Shown: positions 26,607 through 34,854, counted from the stretch's first letter. The stretch is DNA of 64,000 nt from an uncultured delta proteobacterium (GCA_903907985.1 CAIVQG010000039.1:32895-96894), one strand, 5' to 3'. The notes: generated by a model from the sequence alone, not told the origin. Program-made: numbers and translations.

Positions 26607-26728
26607 AAATATCAATAGCTTCCGGCAAAGGCGGAACTGGCAAAACAAGCTTAACCGCTTCTCCTGCCGGAGAAGGCATCATCAATCAAATTACAAATCA
26701 GAGTAAAATAAAAATACTCAATTCATAA
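26603..26728 (+). pseudogene. Truncated MinD/Mrp-type ATPase
   Basis: TTG start with AAGGAGA about 6 bases upstream and overlap with trmO. The first 20 residues are those of a MinD-type ATPase: a deviant Walker A, SGKGGTGKTSL. After that the sequence loses similarity (PAGEGIINQITN) and stops after 41 codons, versus about 280 in intact proteins. An internal deletion or fusion is the likely cause. No Switch or Walker B motif remains, so it cannot be an active ATPase. Confidence 0.75.
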
Positions 26729-26742
26729 GGAGAATTAACGCT

Positions 26743-27696
26743 ATGGTCAAAACAATATTGAATGCTGTGGAAAAAGTCGAGATTTTAACTTTACAGGACA
26801 ACTATATTGAAATGACGGCAATGGACAACAATGCCGTCGTTAAACGCGCCATGCCGCTTCAAGATGGAGAAATCCGCGCCTCTGTTCTGGCAGAACACGG
26901 CTTTTCGGCACTTGTCAAAACAACCGGGGAAAGCAAAACGCACACTCTACTTTTTGATTTTGGCTTTTCCGAAAACGGTGCGGCACAAAACGTCAAAACT
27001 CTGGGAGTTGATCTAAAGGAAGTAGAGGCTGTGGCTATCTCGCATGGACACAGCGACCACACAGGTGGTATGGCCAGAATGACGGCGATGATCGGCAAGG
27101 AAAATATTCCTTTAGTTGTCCATCCGGCCGTATTTAAGTCGCCACGCTATGTTAAGCTTGGCGAAGATTTTAAACTCAATTTTCCGAAATTGACTCGTGA
27201 CATGGTGAAACAGGCGGGGCTTTCTTTGATTGAAACGGAAAAGCCCTATCCGCTACTGGATAACACCATTCTTTTCTTGGGCGAAGTTCCACGCTCCACG
27301 GATTTTGAAAAAGGGTGGCCCCTCCTTCATTGCCAAAAAGACGGCCAGGAAGTCTGGGACCCCATCGAAGACGACACATCCATCGTTATGAATCTTAAAG
27401 ATAAGGGGTTGGTGATTATTTCCGGCTGCGCCCATTCGGGCATAGTCAACACTGTGCACTACGCAATGGCCGTAACCGGTGTCGACAAGGTGCACGTCGT
27501 AATGGGCGGTTTTCACCTCTCCGGTCCGCTTTTTGAGTCGATTATCGACCGGACAACAGAGGAACTCCAGAAGCTGCATCCGGACTATCTCATCCCGACA
27601 CACTGCACGGGCAGAAAGGCTATTATGGCAATGGAAAAGCAAATGCCGGGGCAATTTATTTTAAATATGTCGGGAACAAAACTCACGTTTGTGTAA
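26743..27696 (+). CDS. MBL-fold metallo-hydrolase (aminobenzene-phosphate-synthase type)
   Basis: 317-residue metallo-beta-lactamase fold protein resembling the archaeal-type beta-ribofuranosylaminobenzene-5'-phosphate-related MBL group. The metal motif SHGHSDHTGG is near residues 101-110, followed by SGCAHSGIVN, VMGGFHLSG and YLIPTHCTG. No membrane segment. It is 14 bp downstream of the ATPase remnant and keeps its operon order after DUF134-NifX-TrmO. Activity not established. Confidence 0.85.
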   Translation: MVKTILNAVEKVEILTLQDNYIEMTAMDNNAVVKRAMPLQDGEIRASVLAEHGFSALVKTTGESKTHTLLFDFGFSENGAAQNVKTLGVDLKEVEAVAISHGHSDHTGGMARMTAMIGKENIPLVVHPAVFKSPRYVKLGEDFKLNFPKLTRDMVKQAGLSLIETEKPYPLLDNTILFLGEVPRSTDFEKGWPLLHCQKDGQEVWDPIEDDTSIVMNLKDKGLVIISGCAHSGIVNTVHYAMAVTGVDKVHVVMGGFHLSGPLFESIIDRTTEELQKLHPDYLIPTHCTGRKAIMAMEKQMPGQFILNMSGTKLTFV

Positions 27697-27777
27697 AAAT
27701 TGTGAAGCATATCTCGTAATACGTATGACGCATGGAACATAATTTCACTCAAACACTTCTGGAACAAAGGAGATTAC

Positions 27778-27955
27778 GTAACAAAAAAAGCATTTAAGGA
27801 TTACTACCCGGAAGATTTTAACAACTGTTGCGGCTGCGGGGGTTTTAATGAATGTAGAATCAACACTTTCGGCAAATGGCCAAATCTGCGCCCGCGGCGA
27901 AGTGGTCGCCGTCCAGGTACCCGACCATATTATGCTGGCGCTTCTTAAGAAATAA
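27778..27955 (+). pseudogene. Decayed PaaI-type thioesterase
   Basis: Two fragments of one PaaI/hot-dog thioesterase in different frames. First, from 27778, a typical family N-terminus (FKDYYPEDFNNCCGCG). Second, 27848-27955, a typical C-terminus (STLSANGQICARGEVVAVQVPD). The central third, including the catalytic HGG region, is missing, and the frame shifts at the join. There is no usable start codon (GTA) at the N-terminal piece. Confidence 0.65.
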
Positions 27956-28078
27956 CGCCGTATTAAAGAATGCCCAGCACAGGCAAAATATTTTGAAGAT
28001 GGCAATTATTTATGGCATAAAAATGAAGTAGAAGTCGTTTTTACCTCTCCGCGCCGGGAGCCGGAATTATTTTTATAA
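27956..28078 (+). pseudogene. In-frame open fragment after the thioesterase remnant
   Basis: After the TAA at 27953-27955 the same frame stays open for 40 codons (IKECPAQAKYFEDGNYLWHK, then FTSPRREPELFL) to a TAA at 28078. No start codon or ribosome site. The composition is protein-like but I do not recognise the family; it is probably the tail of a second deleted gene. Confidence 0.35.
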
Positions 28079-28093
28079 ATTATATCTGATGCG

Positions 28094-28107
28094 TTGACAT
28101 AGATCAA
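28094..28107. promoter_or_regulatory. FNR-type box upstream of TDT transporter
   Basis: TTGAC-ATAG-ATCAA, one mismatch from the TTGAT-N4-ATCAA consensus. It lies 54 bp before the SLAC1-like gene. Confidence 0.6.
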
Positions 28108-28160
28108 TGCACTTTCGGCAACCGGCTGCTAATGTGTCACCCAAAAAGGAGTAATTCCCA

Positions 28161-29111
28161 ATGAGTGAACGTTTAAAAAACTTCCCGATTTCATTTTTCG
28201 CGGTGGTAATGGGGATGGCGGGGTCTGCAATTGCCTGGCAGCGGGCCGAATCCCTTTGGGGATGGAATGGTTATATCGGATCAGCGCTTGTGTGTCTGAC
28301 TTCTCTTGTCTTTTTTGTGATTTTTTCCATGTACCTGGCCAAAGCGCTTAGTCATTTTCCCGAAGTCAAAAAAGAATTTCAAAACATCACCAAGCTTTCT
28401 TTTTTCCCGACGATTTCCATCAGCCTGCTGCTTTTAAGCATTGGAGCGATGAGTATTTCCCCGACCGTCTCGCGGGCGCTTTGGATTGTCGGAACAATCA
28501 TTCATTTTCTCTTCAGCGTGACTATTATTTCGATCTGGATTCGTCATCCGTCGCTGGAAATCAACCATATCAGCCCGGCCTGGTTCATTCCCGTCGTGGG
28601 CAATATTCTGGTTCCCGTCGCCGGCGTGACCTACGCGCCTGCGGAAATATCTTGGTTTTTTTTCAGCATTGGTCTGGTCTTCTGGATCGCGCTTTTTACC
28701 ATTCTCTTATACCGGTTGCTTTTTCATAACCCCCTGCCTGAGAGGCTTTTACCGACGCTTTTTATTCTTATCGCGCCGCCTGCCGTCGGATTCATTGCTT
28801 ACGTCAAAATGACGGGCGCCGTTGATTCGATGGCTCGAATTCTATATTATTTCGGTTTATTCGTCTTAATTCTGATGATCCCTCAGCTGCGCATGCTTTC
28901 GAGGATTAAATATTATCTGTCCTGGTGGGCATATACCTTTCCGATCGCGGCCTTGACAATTGCCACGATGCTCATGTATCATCACTCCCAGATGGTTTTC
29001 TTCAAATATCTGGCGCTGGTTTTAATCATCATCCTTTCGGGCGTCGTCATTTTGTTGGGTTTCATGACCCTCACCGCTATCAAAAACAAACAGATCTGCA
29101 TCGAGGATTGA
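28161..29111 (+). CDS. SLAC1/TDT-family anion transporter
   Basis: 316-residue inner-membrane protein with about ten hydrophobic helices; N-terminal FPISFFAVVMGMAGSAIAWQRAE is the family signature (TehA/SLAC1/C4-dicarboxylate transporter). The family carries anions such as sulfite, nitrate or tellurite-related species; the substrate here is unknown. AAAAGGAG precedes the ATG. The FNR-type box 54 bp upstream suggests anaerobic or NO-related control. Confidence 0.85.
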   Translation: MSERLKNFPISFFAVVMGMAGSAIAWQRAESLWGWNGYIGSALVCLTSLVFFVIFSMYLAKALSHFPEVKKEFQNITKLSFFPTISISLLLLSIGAMSISPTVSRALWIVGTIIHFLFSVTIISIWIRHPSLEINHISPAWFIPVVGNILVPVAGVTYAPAEISWFFFSIGLVFWIALFTILLYRLLFHNPLPERLLPTLFILIAPPAVGFIAYVKMTGAVDSMARILYYFGLFVLILMIPQLRMLSRIKYYLSWWAYTFPIAALTIATMLMYHHSQMVFFKYLALVLIIILSGVVILLGFMTLTAIKNKQICIED

Positions 29112-29169
29112 TCTAGTTTGTCGATGCACTACAAAATTTTAATCGTCACCATAAAACAGGAGACACTTC

Positions 29170-29526
29170 ATGACCCAAAAAAGAAAAATTATTGTTATTG
29201 GCGGATCGGCCTCGGGTCCGAAAGCGGCGGCGAAAGCCCGGAGAATTGACAACAATGCCGAAGTCGTCATTATGCAAAAAGACGCGGACTTTCTGCGCAA
29301 CGTGCGGGACGAAGGCAAAATCAAGAAAGCCGTCGTTATCGGTGGAGGCCTTATCGGCATTGAAACCTGCGAGGCCCTGCAGCTGGCGGGCATTGAAATC
29401 ACCGTCATTGAGCTTCTTCCGCAACTGCTCACCTTTCTGGATCTGGAACTCGCGAAACTCGTGGAAAATCATGTCAAGGTCATGGAAGGCGGCATTATGG
29501 CCTGGCCATACCCTCGGGAAAAATAG
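29170..29526 (+). pseudogene. Deletion remnant of CoA-disulfide reductase-rhodanese fusion
   Basis: 118 residues versus 550 or more for an intact protein. It contains an N-terminal FAD motif (VIGGSASGPKAAAKARR), then directly the NAD(P)-binding segment VVIGGGLIGIETCEALQLAG, and ends with rhodanese-domain tail text (VMEGGIMAWPYPREK). Two joins lie at short repeats: DADF near residue 41 and HVKV near residue 103. The frame is kept, but the redox Cys, most of the FAD domain and the rhodanese active site are gone. A good ribosome site remains. Confidence 0.7.
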
Positions 29527-29563
29527 CGGGGGGATGATATTTTAAAAAACCAAGGAGGAATCA

Positions 29564-30547
29564 ATGTTTTACCAAGAAAAATGCAATTTATGTGGAAAGT
29601 GCCTGGAGTTTTGTCCTTATGTGGAATATGACCTCAACCGGGCCCAGGATGAAATGAAGGAGCTTGTCGCGGGAGGAACGCCGCCCATTGTGGGTTTATG
29701 CGTTACTTGCGCATCGTGCAATTTGGTCTGCCCGACCCAGGCCAATCCCTTTGATTTACTGAACCAGCGTCAGGAAGAAACTGGTGCCCTCGGCATTCCC
29801 GAGCAGGCTATCAAGAATTTTGCTAACCTCTACAATCTGCCAACCGTCGTAAAAAAAGGCAAAGAGGGCAAACCTGTGCTGAATCTTTGCATCGTGGGAG
29901 ATATGGTACGTGAACTTCTGGACAATCCTCTTTTTGCTGATTTGACCATTGTCGAAGGCGCAGACTATTTCTGTACTGTTGGATACATTCACCTCGGGAA
30001 ACCAAACCCTGTTAAGAAGGAGGCCAAGAGATTCATCGAGAACCTCGCCGCCCTGGGAGCTCAAGAAGTCGTCTGTTTCCATGATGATTGTTACACATTG
30101 CTCACCACCCTGGCCCAGGAGTATGGCTTTAAAGTGCCTTTTCAGCCCGTCCATATATTTGAATATCTCTACCGGGAACTCAAAAAGCGTGAGGGCCAAC
30201 TTAAGGCAGTTCCGATGCGTGTTGCCTACCAGTCACCCTGCGCCTCGCGCTACACACAGGGGAAGGATATCTATCTCGACAAGATTTTTGAACTCCTCGG
30301 AGTAGAGAGGCCGGCACGTAAGTATGAACGAATAAACGCACTTTGCTGCGGCGCCCCGCTCATGGCCCGCGACAAAGAACGGGCAACAGTTGTGAAAAAG
30401 CGGAATATAGACGATGCAAAAAAAGTGAAGGCGGAGGCCATGGTTTTCCTCTGCCCCATGTGCTATCTCAATCTGCGGAAGCTCTGCAAGGATGATTCAA
30501 TCAACCCGCTATTCATAACTGAACTATGCAAAATGGCGCTGCAATAA
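29564..30547 (+). CDS. HdrB/HdrD-like Fe-S protein (4Fe-4S plus CCG domains)
   Basis: 327-residue cytoplasmic protein related to heterodisulfide-reductase subunits. Two 4Fe-4S motifs come first: CNLCGKCLEFC (about residues 7-17) and CVTCASCNLVC (47-57). They are followed by two CCG-like Cys domains, CFHDDC/SPCASRYTQG near residues 165-225 and CCGAPLMARDK/CPMCYLNLRK. It likely handles electron transfer to a disulfide or heterodisulfide partner. It begins 38 bp after the reductase remnant with AAGGAGGA before the ATG. Redox role inferred from clusters. Confidence 0.82.
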   Translation: MFYQEKCNLCGKCLEFCPYVEYDLNRAQDEMKELVAGGTPPIVGLCVTCASCNLVCPTQANPFDLLNQRQEETGALGIPEQAIKNFANLYNLPTVVKKGKEGKPVLNLCIVGDMVRELLDNPLFADLTIVEGADYFCTVGYIHLGKPNPVKKEAKRFIENLAALGAQEVVCFHDDCYTLLTTLAQEYGFKVPFQPVHIFEYLYRELKKREGQLKAVPMRVAYQSPCASRYTQGKDIYLDKIFELLGVERPARKYERINALCCGAPLMARDKERATVVKKRNIDDAKKVKAEAMVFLCPMCYLNLRKLCKDDSINPLFITELCKMALQ

Positions 30548-30610
30548 CAAGAAAGGCGATAAAGACAGGTGTGACGGAGAAGCAAATAGAAGTGAAAGGA
30601 GGTATTATCT

Positions 30611-31336
30611 ATGGGAGAGGAAATCAAGGCCGGGTGCGCCAGACCCACTGGTGGACCTGTCGGAGAAAACCCCGAAGCAAAAAAAGAAACCCCGCAACAA
30701 CCGTTAATTAAGGAGGTGAAAAGCATGGTCACTGTCGGCAAAAAAGCGCCGGACTTCACGGCGCCCGCGTATTTAAAAGGCAAATTTATTAATGTTCAAC
30801 TATCCGAGTTTCTTGGTAAATGGGTTGTTTTATGCTTCTATCCCGGCGACTTTACTTTCGTCTGAGCCACCGAAATCTCTGCGGTCGCAGAGAAATATCC
30901 CGAATTTCAGAAACTGGGTGTCGAAATTCTTTCCATGAGTGTGGACAGTGTTTTTGTCCACAAGATGTGGAACGACCATGAACTGGCCAAAATGGTCAAA
31001 GGCGGCGTTCCCTTTCCCATGCTATCTGACGGCGGCGGCAAAGTTGGCAGCATCTTCGGCGTCTATCTGGAAGACGCGGGTGTGGAAGCCCGCGGCAGAT
31101 TTATCATCGATCCCGACGGAGTTATTCAGGGATTTGAAGTCCTCACCCCGCCGGTAGGCCGCAACGTTATGGAAAGCATCCGTCAGATTCAGGCTTTCCA
31201 GCACGTCCGCAAAACCAAGGGTGCCGAGGCCACACCTTCCGGCTGGAAACCCGGCAAGCCCACACTCAAACCCGGTCCGGATCTCGTAGGAAGAGTCTGG
31301 GAAGTTTGGAAAACCAGCATGGCGTTTGATGATTAA
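30611..31336 (+). CDS. prxU: Selenocysteine-containing peroxiredoxin (in-frame UGA)
   Basis: Peroxidase that reduces peroxides through a selenocysteine. Two in-frame parts, 30611-30865 and 30866-31336, are joined by TGA 30863-30865 exactly at the peroxidatic site: [13 protein letters not shown] in place of the usual Cys. Downstream text ([48 protein letters not shown]) is typical peroxiredoxin, and a SECIS-like hairpin follows the UGA. The Sec is residue 85 from ATG 30611 or residue 47 from ATG 30725. Both starts have strong ribosome sites (AAAGGAGG; AGGAGGTG); an N-terminal [11 protein letters not shown] extension is kept with the first. No Cys follows the Sec, so a resolving thiol must be elsewhere. 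Selenium use is inferred from sequence only. Confidence 0.85.
30863..30893 (+). promoter_or_regulatory. SECIS-like element in prxU
   Basis: Starts at the UGA. A 7-bp perfect stem TCTCTGC (30876-30882) and GCAGAGA (30887-30893) closes a GGTC loop. Loop G begins 20 bases after the U of UGA. The GGTC loop matches the essential loop sequence of the E. coli fdhF SECIS as I remember it. Confidence 0.8.
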
Positions 31337-31517
31337 CTATGCCAAAAAACTACCCGGGGATTGCACACAATGGTGCCGTCTGCCGGTTATATTCAAAAGT
31401 ATTCCATTGGCTTTTTTACAACAGGTCATGATATACTTTTTAGTTAATTACATCAGCGAGTTACGGTATGTTTTAAGATTAGATACCTATAAACAGTTAT
31501 TAAAGGGAGGGTACAAC

Positions 31518-32426
31518 ATGAAAAGCAATGTTTTGTCCAAACTTCTTGTGTTGCTCATATTGATCCTTTTTCTGCCAGGTATCGTTCAGGCGAGAGACAT
31601 TCCACCGATTGTTTCGACGGACTGGCTTACGGCCAATCTCAAAAACCCCAAATTAATTATTCTCGATGTCCGCCGGGTGGAAGACTACCGGAAGGGACAT
31701 ATCCCCAAAGCGCTCAGCGCCTTTTACGGTGCATGGGCATATCAAAAGGATGGACTTTATTCACAACTTCCCGAACAGGATGATCTTGACGACGCAATCG
31801 GTTATGTCGGAATCAGTGTTAATTCCTGGGTTGTCGTTACCGGAAAAATGGATACTCCCCGGCTGAGCTATCAAAGTGCACGTGTCGCCTGCACATTGCA
31901 ATACGCCGGTGTCAAAAATGTCGCGCTCCTGGATGGCGGCATGAACAAGTGGCATAAAGAAAAGAAACCCTTATCGACAGATTTGGTACGCGTTAAAGCA
32001 AAACCATTTCGCGGAAAATATAATAAAGCCTTATTTGCCGATAAGGAATTCATTCAAAAACATTTAGGCAAGATTATTATACTGGATGTCCGCGAAGCAG
32101 AATTTTTTTCCGGACAAAAAAAGATGGATTGCATACCCAAAACAGGGAGGATACCAGGCGCTTTTAATATGCCCACATCCTGCGTCTTTAACGAAGATAA
32201 AACATTTAAGAACAAAGAAGAACTGGCTGTTATCGCGGAAGCGGCCGCAGGGAAAGATCGCTCCAGGGAAATCGTCACCTATTGTGATATCGGCCAGTGC
32301 TGCCCGACTTGGTCATACCTTTTAACCGAAGTACTGGGTTACACCAATGCCAAACTTTATCTGGGTTCTATGCAGGATTGGATGCAGGACACTCAGGCGC
32401 CTTTGACCAGTAAAGATAAGCAATAA
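31518..32426 (+). CDS. Exported two-domain rhodanese-like sulfurtransferase
   Basis: 302-residue periplasmic protein. Signal peptide residues 1-25 (hydrophobic LLVLLILILFLPG then VQA). Two rhodanese domains follow. The first (VSTDWLTANL, LIILDVRRVEDYRKGHIPKA) lacks a Cys in its VTGKMD loop. The second has the active-site loop YCDIGQCCPTWSY with Cys near residue 263. Start ATG 31518 has AAGGGAGGG 7 bases upstream. It is a paralogue of 44895-45788. It follows prxU by 180 bp and probably moves sulfane sulfur. Confidence 0.85.
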   Translation: MKSNVLSKLLVLLILILFLPGIVQARDIPPIVSTDWLTANLKNPKLIILDVRRVEDYRKGHIPKALSAFYGAWAYQKDGLYSQLPEQDDLDDAIGYVGISVNSWVVVTGKMDTPRLSYQSARVACTLQYAGVKNVALLDGGMNKWHKEKKPLSTDLVRVKAKPFRGKYNKALFADKEFIQKHLGKIIILDVREAEFFSGQKKMDCIPKTGRIPGAFNMPTSCVFNEDKTFKNKEELAVIAEAAAGKDRSREIVTYCDIGQCCPTWSYLLTEVLGYTNAKLYLGSMQDWMQDTQAPLTSKDKQ

Positions 32427-32433
32427 TAACCCT

Positions 32434-32471
32434 GGTTGGATAATGCTAAATTGCCGGCATTCTTTCCAACC
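32434..32471. terminator. Candidate bidirectional terminator
   Basis: GGTTGGA (32434-32440) with TCCAACC (32465-32471), and AATGC (32442-32446) with GCATT (32457-32461), between convergent genes. T-tracts are weak. Confidence 0.45.
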
Positions 32472-32490
32472 GGCCTTTCTCGAAGGGGTT

Positions 32491-33333
32491 TTATTCTTTG
32501 TCCTGAGCGGCTTTCTCATCTTCCGGCATTTGCTCTACTTTGCCATCGATTTTATCTTCACTAATAAGTTCAGCCACTGGCGGAGAAGCAGCTTCGTCAT
32601 CCGGCGCCGGGTCTGCTGTTGGCAATGGAGTTGCATCTATAACCGTCCGAGGAACAATCTGAACTTGCTCAATCTCATTAACCCATAGAGAGTGGCGGTG
32701 CCGGGCATAATCCAGGCGCACGGCTCCGGTGAAGATACCGCGCACCATCGGCCAGTTGGGCCTCAAGGCAATCGCCGCCATATGCGCCAGAAAAGCTAGG
32801 AAAAAGAGAACAAAAAAGATGTTGTGTATCCAGGTGGCCCAGAGCAGAACCATATGAGACATATCCGGTGCGTAGATGTTTTTGTAAGTTTTCACCAGAC
32901 CGGAGGCAATCAACATGAGCATGGTAACTGCCATGCCCACATATGCCAGTCGCTGCTCCGGCAGATATTTGTGCAGCGGCGGTTCTTTCCCGATACCGAT
33001 AAGACTTTTCATAACGGTGATCGATGCCGCCAGATCGCCCTTCTGAGGGATCATGCCCTTTTCACCGCGCAAACCATGATAAAACAGATGAAATATCCCT
33101 GCTGCCGTAAAGACAAAGGCCGCTGCGTAGTGCAGATACAGGGAAGTAATAAAGTCCGCCGACCAGCCCAGACCGGGAACAACAATGATATAGTAGCGTT
33201 TGGCAACGGGGAGTTCGAAGATTCCGGTCAGAAGGAGGATGAGGCCGGAAATGGCCATGGCCCAGTGTTCGATAAGCTCAAGGGCGCTGTGGCGGATAAC
33301 AAGATTTTTTTCTTCAAGGATTTTTTCAGCCAT
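32491..33333 (-). CDS. Cytochrome b subunit, formate-dehydrogenase-gamma type
   Basis: 280-residue membrane protein with about four transmembrane helices and conserved His residues that would bind two b hemes (RHSALELIEHWAMAISG, YLHYAAAFVFTAAGIFHLFYHGLRG, WIHNIFFVLFFLAFLAHMAAIAL). The last 60 residues are acidic and Pro/Glu-rich (ASPPVAELISEDK), an unusual tail. It accepts electrons from the 4Fe-4S protein encoded upstream; the two genes overlap. It gives the trx-selenoprotein-FeS operon a link to the quinone pool. Confidence 0.85.
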   Translation of the reverse strand: MAEKILEEKNLVIRHSALELIEHWAMAISGLILLLTGIFELPVAKRYYIIVVPGLGWSADFITSLYLHYAAAFVFTAAGIFHLFYHGLRGEKGMIPQKGDLAASITVMKSLIGIGKEPPLHKYLPEQRLAYVGMAVTMLMLIASGLVKTYKNIYAPDMSHMVLLWATWIHNIFFVLFFLAFLAHMAAIALRPNWPMVRGIFTGAVRLDYARHRHSLWVNEIEQVQIVPRTVIDATPLPTADPAPDDEAASPPVAELISEDKIDGKVEQMPEDEKAAQDKE

Positions 33334-34318
33334 TGTTTTTCTCCTCCTTCTTCACCAACTCCTTGCGGCGCGAAAACCAATTGAGCGCGCCTGCCGCAGC
33401 AAGACCTAAGGCGGGAGCAGCCAGAACCGCCTTTGCCAGGGGATCAGTGGCGGCCATTCGCCGCACGATCTGCGGTTTCATATTCGGTTGCCCCGGCTTC
33501 TTGTCTATGGTTTTGTTGATCAGCTCAAATGATACAGGAGACACATACAATGTTGCTGTCCCGCCATTTTCCGTTTTGCCGTAAATGTAGCCGTTCATCG
33601 CGCGGGCACGTTGGTCGGCAATTTTTTCAATTTCTTTACGCGGGCCAATGAGGAGAGCCTGACGCGGACAGGCTTCTACACAACCGGGCAATTTCCCTTC
33701 CTTAAGACGGTCATTGCACAGATCGCATTTATACATGACGCCGTTACCCATGAAGTCCGGCAGCACATGAAGATAGATGCCGACACCGGACTGACGCTGG
33801 GGAATTTCCCAGGGGCAGACATCCTTGCATTTGGCGCCGCCGAAGCAAAGATCCTGATCGATGACAACAGCGCCGTTTTTCTTTTTGGAATTAGCGGAAA
33901 ACGGACAAATCGTCGCACAGGCCGGATTGTCGCAATGCATGCAGCGCCGCGGCACAAAGATCGTTTTCCCTTCAATCTGCGCTTTATGAACATAGATGAA
34001 ATTATACGGGGTCAATCGGTTGGCAACGTCCTGCTTTTTTGACCAGTCTTCGATGGTTTTTCGCGGCCATGGTTCAGGAATGTTTCCGACAACCTGCGGA
34101 ATTTTGTCTTTATTGATGGCCTTGCAAGCGCCGACACAGGCCGGCTTTTGCCGGTCGGCGCAGCCATTGCACAGGCTCAGATCGATGAGAGTCGATAATT
34201 GTTCCTCTGTCCGGGCAAATGCGGTTTTCGGTAGACTCACTCCCGTCAGAGCAGCCGCACCGGCGCTGATCTTCAAAAATGACCGCCGGCTTATATTAAA
34301 ATCTTTCTTTTCCTTCAT
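33326..34318 (-). CDS. Tat-exported 4Fe-4S ferredoxin subunit
   Basis: 330-residue electron-transfer protein. Tat signal SRRSFLKISAGAAALTG near residues 9-25; Cys clusters: CNGCADRQKPACVGAC, CMHCDNPACATICPFSA, CFGGAKCKDVCPWEI, CDLCNDRLKEGKLPGCVEAC. Four clusters suggest an HybA/FdhB-like beta subunit. A C-terminal hydrophobic helix (AVLAAPALGLAAAGALNW) may anchor it. ATG 34318 chosen; GTG 34330 is an alternative. The stop overlaps the cytochrome b gene by 8 bases. The catalytic subunit partner is not adjacent. Confidence 0.85.
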   Translation of the reverse strand: MKEKKDFNISRRSFLKISAGAAALTGVSLPKTAFARTEEQLSTLIDLSLCNGCADRQKPACVGACKAINKDKIPQVVGNIPEPWPRKTIEDWSKKQDVANRLTPYNFIYVHKAQIEGKTIFVPRRCMHCDNPACATICPFSANSKKKNGAVVIDQDLCFGGAKCKDVCPWEIPQRQSGVGIYLHVLPDFMGNGVMYKCDLCNDRLKEGKLPGCVEACPRQALLIGPRKEIEKIADQRARAMNGYIYGKTENGGTATLYVSPVSFELINKTIDKKPGQPNMKPQIVRRMAATDPLAKAVLAAPALGLAAAGALNWFSRRKELVKKEEKNNG

Positions 34319-34326
34319 GATATTAC

Positions 34327-34497
34327 TCACTTCTTCCCGATGGTGGAAATGTTAAAAGGCAACAGCTTTCTTTTCTTCCTGTCCTTGACCGAACAGGCCG
34401 GCCGCATTCAGGTGGAAATTCCCAACCGGGGCAAAAGCCACCCCTGCAAAAAAAACCACAAAGCAATTATAAAGATAAAAATTAGAAAGTCACTCAT
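34327..34497 (-). CDS. Small membrane selenoprotein candidate (in-frame UGA)
   Basis: 56-codon gene with the in-frame UGA at residue 30 (TGA at 34410-34408). Residues 1-29: MSDF then a hydrophobic helix (LIFIFIIALWFFLQGWLL) ending in PRLGIST; then U-MRPAC, Lys/Arg-rich tail and TGA at 34329-34327. The UxxxxC arrangement right after a membrane anchor resembles small redox-active selenoproteins. AGAGGG precedes the ATG. It lies in the trxA-to-FeS operon (21 bp after trxA, overlapping region of the next gene), so partners are thioredoxin and the Fe-S/cytochrome b module. A SECIS-like hairpin follows. No function known. Confidence 0.6.
34378..34410 (-). promoter_or_regulatory. SECIS-like element in the small selenoprotein
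   Basis: Minus-strand hairpin CCTGTTC (34397-34391 complement) and GGACAGG (34384-34378 complement) with loop GGTCAA; one G-U pair. The GGTC begins 20 bases after the U of the UGA at 34410, the same geometry as in prxU and the 11-heme cytochrome. Confidence 0.7.
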
Positions 34498-34518
34498 TTC
34501 TATTTACCCTCTGACCGG

Positions 34519-34854
34519 TTAATTCATATTACGATTGATGAGATCAGCCAGTTGATTTTTTGAGACCATACCAATACTGGTATCTTTTACCTTCCCATCC
34601 TTGATCACCAGCAGAGTCGGGATGCTTCTCACACCGTATTGCCCAGCAGTCCGGGGATTATCATCAACATTCACCTTCACAACATTCACCCTATCACCAT
34701 ACTCTGAAGCCAGTTCATCCAGCACAGGACTGATAGCGCGGCAGGGGCCGCACCAGGGAGCCCAGAAATCTACCAGAACGGGTTTATCTCCTGTTAAAAT
34801 CATGGACTCGAAATTACTGTCATCGGCGTGTTTGATCAATTCTTGCGTACTCAT
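34519..34854 (-). CDS. trxA: Thioredoxin
   Basis: 111-residue classic thioredoxin, disulfide reductant. Active site WCGPC at residues 34-38 (FWAPWCGPCRA), conserved VKVNVDDNPRTAGQYGVRSIPTLLVIKDG. AAGGAG precedes the ATG. First gene of a minus-strand unit with the small selenoprotein, Fe-S and cytochrome b subunits, which would place a thiol reductant next to a putative selenoprotein. An FNR-type box lies 106 bp upstream but belongs to a fossil fragment. Confidence 0.9.
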   Translation of the reverse strand: MSTQELIKHADDSNFESMILTGDKPVLVDFWAPWCGPCRAISPVLDELASEYGDRVNVVKVNVDDNPRTAGQYGVRSIPTLLVIKDGKVKDTSIGMVSKNQLADLINRNMN

